This document shows, piece after piece, positions 25,001-37,000 of a DNA stretch of 64,000 bases. The position numbers and the translations under genes are program-made. How positions within the stretch are numbered: the stretch's first letter is position 1; each line of letters starts with the position of its first letter. Under the pieces are notes generated by a model. That model saw nothing but the letters and a program-made list of their open reading frames with translations, had not been told where the DNA came from and searched no databases. This DNA comes from Delphinus delphis (Eukaryota; Chordata; Mammalia; Artiodactyla; Delphinidae): NCBI RefSeq assembly GCF_949987515.2, contig NC_082690.1, positions 102,856,400 to 102,920,399 on the forward strand, read 5' to 3'.

Positions 25001-28000
25001 AGGGCAAAGGACGGGACCACCACAGGTCTGTGGGTGCAGGGAAACACAGACCTGCAAGAGTATCAGGACAGGCCAGATGTGGCCTCAGAGGTACATCCTC
25101 CTGGGGAGGTGGGGGAGCCACTCAGACAGGAAGCCTCGGCTCTCATGCTTCCCTCCTCTGCAGCCAGGCAGCTACGCAGACCTGGGAGGCTGGGAAGGCC
25201 AGGCAGCTGCCCCAAGCAGCGTGGGCCCCGTGGGAGCAGACACGTCCAACTGCAGGGTCCCCAGCCTGGTGCTCAGTCACTCTGCATTATTAATAGGCGA
25301 TGACTAACTGCCTGCTGCCGCAGAGCCAGGACCGGGCAGGCAGGAGGGAATCCCGGGGGATGGCGCACAGCAGGGCCTGCAGGCATACGCTCCAAGGGGA
25401 GGCGAGGAGCAAAGGGCCGCCCTCAGCTCCTCCCCTGCTCCTGCCCTCCCTGTCCCCACAGCCCACCCCCTAAGAGCCCTCACCAGCTCAGAAGCACACA
25501 GTCACGCAGCCCCCGGCTCGCACCGGCGTTTACACTTGTAGAATCACCAGCAGAGAATCACAAACACACAGTACAGTCTCCCACTAACGCCCCCTAAATG
25601 TCACACCAACATTTACACACAGTCGCACCCACACACCAACACACACCAGCTGTGTCTACACAGACACCCACACCAACACTCACCGGGACTGAGCCCAACC
25701 CAAACAGAGGAGCTTGGCAACAAGTACCCCGACTTCACCCCAGCTGGGCCTCCTCCTCTCACCCCCTCAACAGGGAAGGGAACCAACCCCAGTCAGAGGC
25801 CATGCGGGACAGGCAGGGGGCAGACAGGGGACAGGAGATGGAAGGGAAGGAAGGAAGACAGTGTGAGACACAGTGTTAGTCAGAGCAGCAGAGTGGTGGG
25901 GGAACTGGACACTGTCCCTGGTGGGGGGAAAAGACCATTCATGCCATGCAAGATGTCGGGGGAGACGGAACCAGGACCCCTCAAGACTGAGAAGTGAGGG
26001 AGGGGATGCCGCTTCTTCCCTGGCAGCCAGCATGGGGCAGCTCCTAAACTGGTATGAATGGTGATTTGAAGGAGCTCTGGACCGGCCCCAGATGGCTCTG
26101 CATCCCCCAAGGCCACCTCCCTCGCTGCAGCCTGTGGAGCTGGCTGCCACTGGAGGCCTCACCCCCAGCCCCCTCCCCCAACTCAAGGGGCCTGTCCGGG
26201 AGCTGACAGTCAGCAGAGCGTAGCATGTCATGGGATGGTGTTTTCCATGGATTTTCAGGAGATCAAGAAAGAAGCTAAATCAAAGAAAAGAAACAAGGGG
26301 CAGGGCAGGGGAGAAAAGGAAAATAAAGCAATAAAGTAAGCAGCCTGGCATCGGGGCTGGTCTAACCAGAGCCGATGAACATGGGGACTGCCCCAGGTCT
26401 CTCTGGCCAGGAATCTGAATTCAGCAGTGGGGGGTTAGGGCAGGGACAGACCAAATTCCTCGATTTCCATTTGCTTTTGGATTTGAGTTTGAACCAAAAA
26501 AAAAAAAAAAAAGAAAGAAAGAAAGAAAGAAAAGGGAAAGAGGGAAACTAAAAGAGAGAAGCAAAATCTAAAGATTGTCCAGGACGCAGAAAACAATAGG
26601 AAGAGCAAAACAACCAAAACCAAACGGGGAAAGGAAACGAAAGAGGCAGAATCGAACAGTTAAAAAAACCCACGGCAAACCAAACGGTAAGACAATTAGA
26701 GTGATATCTACCAGATAATGCAGTTTGTTTACCATAGCGTGTCCAATGCCTGCGTGCTTCACCGGAGATATGGGGGAAGGGGGTGGGGTGGGGTCAAAGA
26801 AAACAACAAAGACAACAACAAAAGAACAGAACGAAAAGAAAAGAAAAAGAAAATGACCAACTGTGAAACTCAAGGAAGGAGGAAAAATATATATCCGTAT
26901 ATGTTTGGTTGTTCAGACCCTCCCACCTTAAGCTCAGCTGAAGTATTTTGTTTAAAGAAAATTAAATTATAATGGGAGGGAGAAATAAAACACACACAAA
27001 AATTAAATCCCTTCTCCCAATCCCCTCCCCCCCAACCCTCCTCTGGATTCCTCTCCCCGCCATCATCCCCTCCGGGAAGAGCCGGCTGCAGAGAAGGGGA
27101 ACAGTTAAAGACCTTGGTTAGTAGAGAAGAAAACAACAAAAGAACTGGACCAGGAAAGCAAAGACTTAAAGATGGCCACATTCCGCGATGAGACAGAAAG
27201 GTTAGTTCGGATTTTCACGCATACCTTGCCCCACCTGTCCCTGCCCATCCCTTGGTCCCCCAGGTTATAAGCGTGTTAGTCACACACACAGAGTTGGCAA
27301 CGGGGTTTTCCAACAGAAGGTGAGAGAGGGAAGGCAGGCGGTTAAGAAGCAGACCCAATTATGCAGTATTAGTAAGTCCTATGGGCTGAAATGTTAGGGA
27401 GTTGAGGGGAAGGGAGGGAGGGGAACAGGGTGTGAGAAAGGGATGGGCTATTGACTCAGGGAATGGACGGATGGGTTTGTTGGCTAACTGGTCAACCAGA
27501 TGGCTTTCCAGAGAACTGGCTAAAGAGCAAGTTGGTACTGGCCAACTGGCTGACCAGTGACCATGTCGAGTTAATGGGTTAACTGGTTGGTGATGGGCCA
27601 GCTGGCTGTCAGACTGGGAGAAGAGTGGCCAAGGCCCCCAGATAATCCCAGGACTGGCTCAAATGAGAGGCAATTTCATTTGGAGGCAAGGAGAAGGTGT
27701 TCCCAGGGAGCATAGGAGGGGATATGGGTGTCTGCTTTTCCTGGGGATGGAGGATAGCAAATAGATCCAGGGAGTCATGGTGGGGGCAGGGGCAGCTCTG
27801 TTTTTGGCAGAGGGGTGGGGGGAGGGTTGGGATTTTTTCTTCCCATTTCTGTTCCTTGAGAAAGGAAGAGAGAGTAAGTCACCACCAGAACAGGGAAAAG
27901 GAAATTTGCCCTCCATGAGCTGGCAGAAAGCTCACTCTCACATCAGAGCTAATCATCCCAAAACCTCCTCCCTCCCCTCCGCCCTCCCACAGAGAACTGA

Positions 28001-31000
28001 CTCCTCCTTCCTGCCTAAACTGACCTTTCAGAGCCCATATTACCCCCAAATTTCCCCCAGTTCTTCAGTCACCCCATGCCTATTCTCTTATGCTCCTCTG
28101 GGCAGCTGTTCCTCCCAGAATGAAGTACCCCCTCACCACCACCACTCCTATAAGTCCCTGGAATTGGTCAGGCTTTCCCAGCAGCCCAGCCTCCTTCCAC
28201 ACACACCCACAGACCCCCGCGCCTCCGCTCCCCACAGCCAGCAGCAAAAATTCACTCCCCCCCACATACCACACCATAAAAAGGAACAGAGAGGCCCACC
28301 TCCCTCTAAAATCCCTTACTCCTCTGTAAACTATCAGCCAGCTTCTTCTACCCCAGACTCTGGAGGCCCCGCCCCCATGTGGCTTTATGTTCATTTCCTC
28401 TCCTCATGGTCAAAGAACCACCTTCAAAATTACGCTTTGAGGAGGAGATGGCAAAGGGGCTGAGGCAGCTTCACTTAGTGTATCAGAGATATTGGGACAC
28501 TACTGCTTCATGTCCATCAAATACTAAACTGTGCGCCCGAGAGTGTGACTGTGAGAAGGAGAGGTCTTCTAGAGACAGATCCATTAGTTAGAGAGTTATT
28601 ATAACCAGTGGGCACAGGACTAATTCAGTAAGACAATTAATAAGGGCCTTGTATCATTAAAAATAACAGAATTCAATATTAAGCAGCTAGAAGAAGTGCT
28701 AAATAACCAATATTAATTATTAGTGATGCAGAAACAGTTTACATAGCAGGAAGACAAGAGTCTAACTGCAGATGCAGAGGCTGGAACAGGGGATAACACG
28801 TGGTACAAGGATTGGTCCTATCAGCCAGTAGGACCGTTGGGAAATGAAGAGGCCAACTAGTCAGGACAAGACCATTAGCTTCAGGGCAGCTAAACCCATG
28901 GCACAAAAAAAGGTACAAGTGCTCTGGTATCACTGCACTAGTCAAACAAGATAGGGGAAAAAAGGTATTCGAGGTAAAAATCCAGCTACTACTCTTTTTT
29001 AATTAGAACTGGTTGTGGAGACTAAAACAAGGAAAAAATAGTTTTCGACTTTCATGGACAACTTCAATTTTTTAACAAGTACAAGAGCAAATTAAGAAAC
29101 AAGATTGAGGGCTTCCCTGGTGGCACAGTGGTTGAGAATCTGCCTGCCAATGCAGGGGACACGGGTTCGAGCCCTGGTCCCGGAAGATCCCACATGCCGC
29201 GGAGCAACTAGACCTGTGAGCAACAACTACTGAGCCTGAGTGTCTGGAGCCTGTGCTCCTTAACAAGAGAGGCTGCAACAGTGAGAGGCCCGCGCACCGC
29301 GATGAAGAGCGGCCCCCACTCGCCGCAACTAGAGAAAGCCCTTGCACAGAAACGAAGACCCAACACAGCCAAAAATAATAAATAAGTAAAAAGAAAAAAA
29401 AAGAGAAACAAGATTGAGGGAATTCCCTGGTGGTCCAGTGGTTAGGACTCCACGCTTTCACTGCCGAAGGCACGGGTTCAATCCCTGGTCAGGGAACTAA
29501 GATCCCACAAGCCGTGCAGCACAGCCAAATTAAAAAATAAGAAAGAAAGAAACAAGATTGAGAGGGCCTTCCACTGATGTGTCAGGAGATCCGGGCTTCC
29601 TCTGATAAATAGCGAGGTTGTGGTGGGCGAGACGGGGCCCCTCTAGACCTAGGTATTTCAGATCCAGAACCCGGTCCATGGTGATCATGCCCGAGGGGGC
29701 AATTGTGGCCAAATACTAGAGTGGAGCCTCCACTGGAACCCATCCTGGCACCTGTGATGCAGCAGCCCGCGCCTTTCCGAATGTCGAATGTCGGGATCGG
29801 GAGGGCGGAGGCTTCAGACTAACAAATGAGCAAGGAAAGCTTTGCCCCACCCACAGAAACAGCTAGAGGGCTCCTGGAGCCCACGAGCACAAGGATGACA
29901 GTGCATGATGAGTGAGGAGGGCATGAAGAAGTCAGTCATTGTAGCAAGTGTAACTTACCATGGCCAAGGGCCTTTGACAAAGCTCTACCCCATCTTCACC
30001 TTGATCTATCGGCATAGCTCCAGCCCTTCAAGAAAGCCAAGAAGGGGATTATACGCACAAATCACAACAGTCTGAGTGAAGGCAATCTCTGTGGAGCTTG
30101 AGCAAGAGACGCTCAGGACAAAGAAAAGAGGATTCAGAGATAAGAGGGGCCCATTTTTCCAAAAGACAAGCAGAACATTTAGATGTTTCAAGATTTCGGA
30201 ACACCCAAGAATGGCGGTACCACAAGACGAACGACAGGCACCTTAGCAGTGCGCACCAAGGCCGACAGCCAGGCCCTCCCGGGAGGCAGGAAAATGGAGT
30301 CAGACTCCCATCCTCCCACTTCCTGCGGGACAGCCTTGGGCCAGCTCTTCAACCTCGCTGGTGAAATAGGAGTATCTCCCACTACACAGGATTGTTAGAA
30401 AAGTTAGGTGAGATTCAAAAGAGAAAAGAGACCCTTGAACTTGGGGGTTCCGGAGGAGGAGAGATGTGAGGGTGCAATCTCAACAATGCTGTAAGAAAGG
30501 GACAGGTCCTGAGGAGACTCTGAGGGGGCGGGAGAGTAACGTGAGGTGGAACTTTTCCCAGAGGACAAGAGATATTTCTGGGCTCGTATGAAATAGATCT
30601 GCTGGATCCTCATGTCCAAAACCTCACCAACTGGCTTCAAGAAAGAGCCCAAAGGAACCAGCAAAACCACTAGAAAAACAAATAAAAACACTCAGTAGTT
30701 GCTGGTATTAAGCCCTCAAGGAGCTTACCATGCAGAAATAGAGAAAAGAGGTGAACACAAATCATTGACCATGCAGACGGAGTGTGATGATAGGGCCAGG
30801 ACACAGCAAAGAGGGAGACTGGCCAGGGGACCCGGAGGATCAAGGAAGACCTTACAAAAAGGTGGCGGTTCAGCTGGGCCTGAAGGATTGGAAAAAAAAA
30901 AACCCCACAACTAACAATAATGACGGCAGCAAGCCCTCCGCCGCTCACACGGTGCCAGGCACAGGCCACCACCTCAGTTAGTCCTCAAAGGCCCCTCTCA

Positions 31001-34000
31001 CTTTGCACAGAGAGGTTACATTACTTGCCTCAAGTCACTCCAACTAGTGGCAGACTGGGATTTGAACCCAGTCTATCCGACTCAAACCCCAGCTCTAGGG
31101 TTTCACCCGGCAGAAAGGAGGGTGAACGGTGGGAGCTCTGTGGGAATGAGGTGGGCAGCTCGGGAAGCCAGTATGGACAGGGTGTGTACAGCACCACAGT
31201 TAGGCCCTAAGATGGGGCGTGTGACAGGCCGGAGAGACAGGGCAGCCCAGGCCGGAAGGGGAGGAAGTCCCAAGTGCCTGCCAGGCCCCATCCTTGGGGG
31301 ATGTCCCTCCTTGGGGCCCAGGGGGGCTCCCGAAAATCTCCCCACTGAGGAACGGCCTCATGGGAGCTGAGCGGGTGGAAGCTCCACATGGTATTTTGGA
31401 AGCCAGCTTGTCTTCCAGAGTTCATGCTGGCTAGTGATGAAATGGGTTGGCACTCGGCTTGCATGGTGGGGGGAGGCATACTGGGTGTGGGAGGAGGGTG
31501 GGCCCAGGATTAAAAATAGGCCTCAGGGAATCCTCAGATGGAATTATTCCTGCAAAGATCCCCCAAGAGACACCACCGGGCACAGGGTCCTCAGGGCTGG
31601 GCTCAGAGGGAGAGGAGGGCGAGACCGGGGTGTGGTCTGAGTCAGGTGTCCTCTGGTCCTGACTGCAATGTTCTAGGAGTCTCTGGATAATTCCGGGGAC
31701 CACTATCTGGTTCAGGGGAGGGGATGAAATGCCTCCTTCCAGTCTCCCAAAGCTGCAGGACCAAGAGGAAGGGAGACCCCTCAGTGCTTGCCCTGGGGCA
31801 GGCTCTCCCCAGGAGGCAGTCTCCCCAGCTGTTCTAATCACTTGGGGAAAACAATGTGGATCCCAGTGTCCTCAGATCCCAGCCATCTACCCTAAAGGCA
31901 GAAGCAGATGTCATTTCTTACCTCAGCCCCCCACCCCCGTCTTTGCTCCTGGCCACTCCCAACCCAACGTCACTCCTAAGATCATAAAAGGATCTTTCCA
32001 ACCCCAGGACACCACGTGGCCCCTGTATAAACGTGTCTGCACAGGGTTTCTCCCCTTCGTCGCACTACTGACATTTGGAGCCAGATAATTCTTTGCTGTG
32101 GGGCTGCCCTGTGCATTGTGGGATGTTTAGCAGCATCTTGGCCTCTACCCACTACATTCTAGTAGCACCCTCCCCGAGTTGTGACACCCAAAATGCTTCC
32201 AGACATTGCCAAGTGTCTCCTGGGGGGCACTCCGCCCTCGGTTGAGAACCACTGCTCTAGGGACAGCAGGACCCAATAAATTATTAGAAGCCCTGAAAGA
32301 CAGGCACTCAAAAGGCCTGGTGAGGATGGACTTGGTCACAGGCTAGGCCCCGAGCGAGGGCAATGAATCCAGAGCACAGCCTTAGGGCTGCCATTCCATC
32401 CCCCTGATGGTCACAATGACCAAAAACGGGCTGCAGCTCATATTTACGGATGTGGACTGGAGTCAAATAAATCTCTCCAGAAACCCTTTCTAAGGAGACC
32501 TCTCAATCCAAGTCTTGAAGCAGACACCCTCTGTGGCCCCGAAGGCTTATGTTCAGGTCATGACCTGACTCTGCTCTGACCCATCCGGGACAGCAGGCCA
32601 GGGGGACGTGGTCACCAGTTACCAGCTCAGACCCAGGACTCTGTGAGCCCCAGGACGAGGCTACTATGGGGCCCTGTCCACACTCAGTACTGCTGAGGCC
32701 AGGCCTCACCCCCTCCGTATGGCGTTCCCGCCTTCCCTGGTCACAGACCTCTCCCTCCTCTCTAGGTCTCTCGAGTTCCTAGAACGTTTAAGATTCCTGC
32801 CACTCAGGTGGCCCTTGTGTGGCTTTGCTCTGTTCACTTTTAACAGACTTATCCTGTGTCCTCAAGAGCCGAAGGGCTGGGAGGGCGGGGCCCATGTCTT
32901 TTTTCCCTCGGTATCCAGTATAGATGGACAATACATTGGCCAAAGGACACGTGGATAGGGACTCTGGGCTTGTAGCGTGTTGCCAAAGGCAGCACCAGGT
33001 GACAGCACTGGGCCTGGGGAGGGAACATCAGCAAGAAGGCAACTCCGCCCACCCCTGCAGTAAATGTGGGTGGAGCCTGAAAGTATGACAAACAGCGCAA
33101 ATACTCAGGTTTGCTCAGACGGTGGTGACAACACAAGACAGCCCTCCGGCAGGGTCAGGGGATGATGCGACATGAAGGGGGCACCACCCTGAGGAGGAGT
33201 GCCGCTCTTCAGAGCTCAGGGCGCACTGAGAGCAGGTGCCTGGGTGGGAGCCCGACTGCAGCAGGGAGCAGCGGCTCGGAAAGAGCAGGCGGATTAGTCA
33301 CGGTGTCCCTACAGCAAGGGGAAGGCACCAGAGGAGGGGGACTCCCCATTAGATCGTCACTCAGTGGGTTGAAGAAGCGCAGGTAAGAACAGTGTGAGGT
33401 CAGCCGGAATCCCACTCCCGCCCACTATGAGCCTTTCAGGGGGAAGAAGGGGAGGAGGAGAGGGCAGGTGACAAAGACGGTGAAGAGGAGAGACATCGGA
33501 AGTTCAGCCACCAGGAAGCTCAGCTAGAACCAGGAGATACAGAGCAGATACCTAGTAAGAGAAGGGCTACAAACCAGCCGAGACAGCACCTCCCAGGCAC
33601 AGAGGCTCCGTGTTCCTGGTTGCACTGAGCTTGCTGGGGGTGGAGCTGGAAAAGTGTCCCTGCCACCAGCTACAGAAACTGGTGGACCCGGAGAGAAGGA
33701 CCAGCAAGAGTCTGGGCACTTGGGCCTCAGGTGCCAAGCGATCAGGGCACGGAGTCAGAAGGTGGATCCAGGAGCCACTGAGGATGCACAGCGGCTTCTC
33801 CTGCTTTGGAAGAAGGGTCTGGCTTGGACTCTGCTTGAGGCGGGAACTTCTCAGGGCTGGAAACAAGCTGTGGAGGCTGCTGTCAAGCAGAAGCCCAGCC
33901 AGAGGGAATGCTTCGCCTGCCATAGCCACCCTGTGCCTTGTGAGAGGCGAAGAGGCCACTGCACTGAGAGGACAGCGCCGATGCCCAGAAGCATCAGCCC

Positions 34001-37000
34001 CCAGGGTGGGGGGGAGTCTGGGAGATGGAGCTGAGGGGACGCTGAGGACACTGTCCTGCCTGCAGGGGCTGCCCCAAGAGTCTCCTCGAGCTCCCATATG
34101 GGCTGGCCTGGAAGCCACGGAAAGACAGCCACCGACCCATGGGAGAACCTGCACCCCTTTGGAGGGACAGGAAGGGACAGGAGAGAGAGGGTACTGCCCG
34201 GACGAGAGGCAGGACCAAGCACCTCGCCAGTCCGTTCCCCTCTCACGCCTGCTTCCCCGACCTTGCTCTGAGCCCAGGCCTGCCTCTGCCCTAGAAAGGC
34301 CCCGCCTAAGGGTAGGCCACACCCCACCCCACCCCACATGGCCCAGGCTTCCTGCCCTAATGGTACACCGACTCAACCAGAGTCTGGCCAGAGTCTCCCC
34401 ATCCCGTAGCCCCCAAGGGCCCCGCCAGTTCAGGTTCTATCTCATTCCTCCCAGCCCCCCAGTCGCCCTCCTGCCAGATGACCTGATTCCTCAGCCCCAA
34501 CCCTTGAACCCGGCCCCTGGCACCAATCGGAGCCTGGCCCTTCCTCTTCCCTCGGGCTCTGGCCCCGAGGCAGCCTCCTCCCCAGCGCAGCATCCTGGTC
34601 CTTGAAGCCTGCACACTGCAGGCTGCGCTCCTGGACCCTCCCAGCCCACCCGCGGCCTAAACCTTCTTCAGAACCACGCCTTGCTGCTGGCCCTGAAGCC
34701 TCGCCCCACACCCCAGGCAGCCCGCTCTCCCCACTCCCGTACTGTCCCAGATACAGCTGGCCCCTGGCCTTCTTGCTCCCCCTACCTGGCGCAGGTTTCG
34801 AGTGACCCGGACGTCGTGCCAGGCGTTGTCGTTGAACTTGCCGTTGACGGGTTCCACAAGGGCCTCAAAGGCTCCCGAGCCCAGGTTGATGACAAGCCAG
34901 ACGGCCCCAGATTTGAGGGACAGGTTGACATAGTCGGCCGACTTGCCCGTGTGCAGCATCAGCCCGTTGCGCTGCAGGGTGCGGAAGGCCAGCGTGATCT
35001 CGTCCGTGCTGCTCTGGATCGGGTTGTGTGACAGGTCATAGCAGAAGAATTCATTGCCTTTGAAGGTCGCCACAAACTCCTCCTTGCCTGGACGCCGCGG
35101 TGGGGAAACAGGAGAGGGCTGAGTGGGGCAGGGCACTCCAGACCCTCCCTCTTCCCCTCCAGCCACCCAGGCGCAGGTCCTGGGCACCGGGAGCCCCTCG
35201 ATCCCAACTGCAAGCTTTAGGCTCTCTCCCCTCCCCGTGCTGTCCACCCTCCTCTCTGGACCCTGCCGTCTTTGATGTCAGAAGTCAGCTTCCCCCACGT
35301 CTGCCTCCAAAGCAGGAGGCTGCTAAGTGGCTCTCACACTGACAGCTGACAACTTAGCTGCCACAGGGCCAAGTGAAGCAGACGTTCTCACTGTCTCCTC
35401 CCCCACTGGCCCTCCATCGGCCACCCCTTAACAGAAGGATGTGGTAGAGCAACAGGAAACTGCACCGGACATCTTCCCAGAGTGCCCCCTACGGCGGGGC
35501 ACCAAGGGTCTCCTGAGTGCAGCCCACCTCCCCCTCCCGCCTCTTCTCCAGTGATGGCCATTCTCAGTGCCTGGGGACAGTCTGAGGCCTCACCACATGG
35601 GATGGGACTAGTAGGCCTACTTTGTAGCAGTGAGCAGATGAGGAGAATGGGGTGGAGGAGGCAGGGGGAAGACACATGGGAGGGCGATGCAGGTGGCAAG
35701 GATGTGTGTCAGGGAGCAGTGGGCCATTGGGCGGGGCTGACACAGGTGGCCACCATGCCAGCTGTCACCGCCCCCCCAGCTTCCTAGTCCAACCTGAGAG
35801 GACAGCACAGACAGGCCCTAGGTAGAGAGCCTCCAAGGGTCCCCAGAGGGCAGGTGTGGGACCCTGTGTGCCAGGAGATGGCTGGGGGCAAAAGTGCACA
35901 GGCAGACCCGGCCCTCGTGCGTGTGTGTGTGAGTGTGCGTACACGGGTAAGCGCCCTGCATGGGGCTCCTTCCACTGGCACGCTTTAAACAGGAGTGAAA
36001 ACAACTGGAAGGGCCTTAGGGACTTTTAGTATCCTGTAAGTGGGTGACAATGGCTCCGTGCAAGGAAGGTGGGTCCCAGCCCCACACCTTCACAAGCCGG
36101 AGCCCACACAGAGGGAAGAAAACAGGCCGTGGAGTCAAGGGAGCGCAGAGGACCTGGACTCTGACAGTAACTCATTTCTCCTCCCAGCAGGCGGTGGCAC
36201 AACAGCTGGGCCCACCCACCTTGCAGGGTGGATGTGGGGGCGAACAAGATGGCCGGCCAAGGGCCTTCATGGAGTGCAGAGATTCTCAGCACAGGCCCCC
36301 AGGCCCAGGAAGAAGCAGGGCACGATGCCGGTGCAGGGGGCACACGCGGCCTTCAGAGGCCCCCGCCCCCCTGTGGGCCGGGCCCCAGCAGCAGGCGCCG
36401 CGTGTGGAAGCCGTGGCTCTCCGGGTGCATCTCCTGCAGATGCCTCTCCCCTGCACAACGGCCCCACTCTCTGCCTCCGGGCAGTCTGCCCACAGACTCA
36501 GTCCTCACTGCTTCCGGATGCCAAGGCACCAGCTGCTGCCCCAGAGCCTGGCACCGCACTCACTGCAGCTGGCCAGGCCTGGTTTCCTGAGGTCACAGGG
36601 CAGCGAGGCTGGTGGGGCATGGGCCACATGGGGACAGCCACAAGCCCCACTCTGCCTACCTTAGGGCTCCAGTGGGAAGGGCCAGAAAACAAAGACAAGG
36701 AGTCAAGGAGAAACAAGAAGGGAAAGACTGGCGATGTGGAGGGAGGCCATGTAGAGAAGGAGAAAGATGGACCATGAGAGACAGAAGGGAAATGGAGACA
36801 GTGCAGAGCTGTGAGGGACCAAGAGGTGATGGGGGGAAGCAATCTGGATAAAGATGAGGGCAAGCTGGGAGGGGACAGGTAAGGGTGATGGGAAGAGGGC
36901 CCGCAAGGAAAAGGGGACAGAGACCTCCCAGGAAAGGAAGCCAAGGGTTTCTTAGGGCCTTGCTGTTTCCATAGCAACCAGGCCTGCTGCCCAGGCACTG

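Larger units (their letters stand above)
19204..26711 (-). other. NRXN2: NRXN2 intron 7
   Basis: A 7508-bp intron between the SS2 exon and exon 8. It contains a short (CTCTG)n at 22846-22868, two adjacent plus-oriented MIRs at 23540-23790, a MIR-like fragment at about 24530-24650, loosely CA-rich sequence at 25590-25690, and a poly-A/(GAAA)n tract at 26496-26534. About 19400-22500 is unique G-rich sequence on the plus strand. No exon recognised. Confidence 0.75.
26757..34785 (-). other. NRXN2: NRXN2 intron 6
   Basis: An 8029-bp intron upstream of the SS2 exon. It has a purine-rich plus-strand tract (about 26790-27160), a degenerate CTGG-type repeat (27475-27620), an AT-rich unexplained block (28600-29060), two adjacent SINEs (29110-29547), MIRs at about 30300-30425 and 31000-31100, and a MER5A (32042-32254). 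Long ORFs at 33570-34600 on both strands are judged to be chance. Confidence 0.75.

Noticed and set aside
29150..29180. tRNA-like B boxes and heads in several places (also 16300, 40930, 55050)
   Set aside because: They belong to tRNA-derived SINEs; the heads are diverged, lack a complete cloverleaf by eye and are followed by SINE bodies.
33567..34605. Long overlapping open frames on both strands (269 aa minus, 331 aa plus)
   Set aside because: G+C-rich intron where stops are rare; both strands are open together, the proteins are Pro/Arg/Ser-rich with no recognisable domain, and there are no flanking splice or promoter signals.
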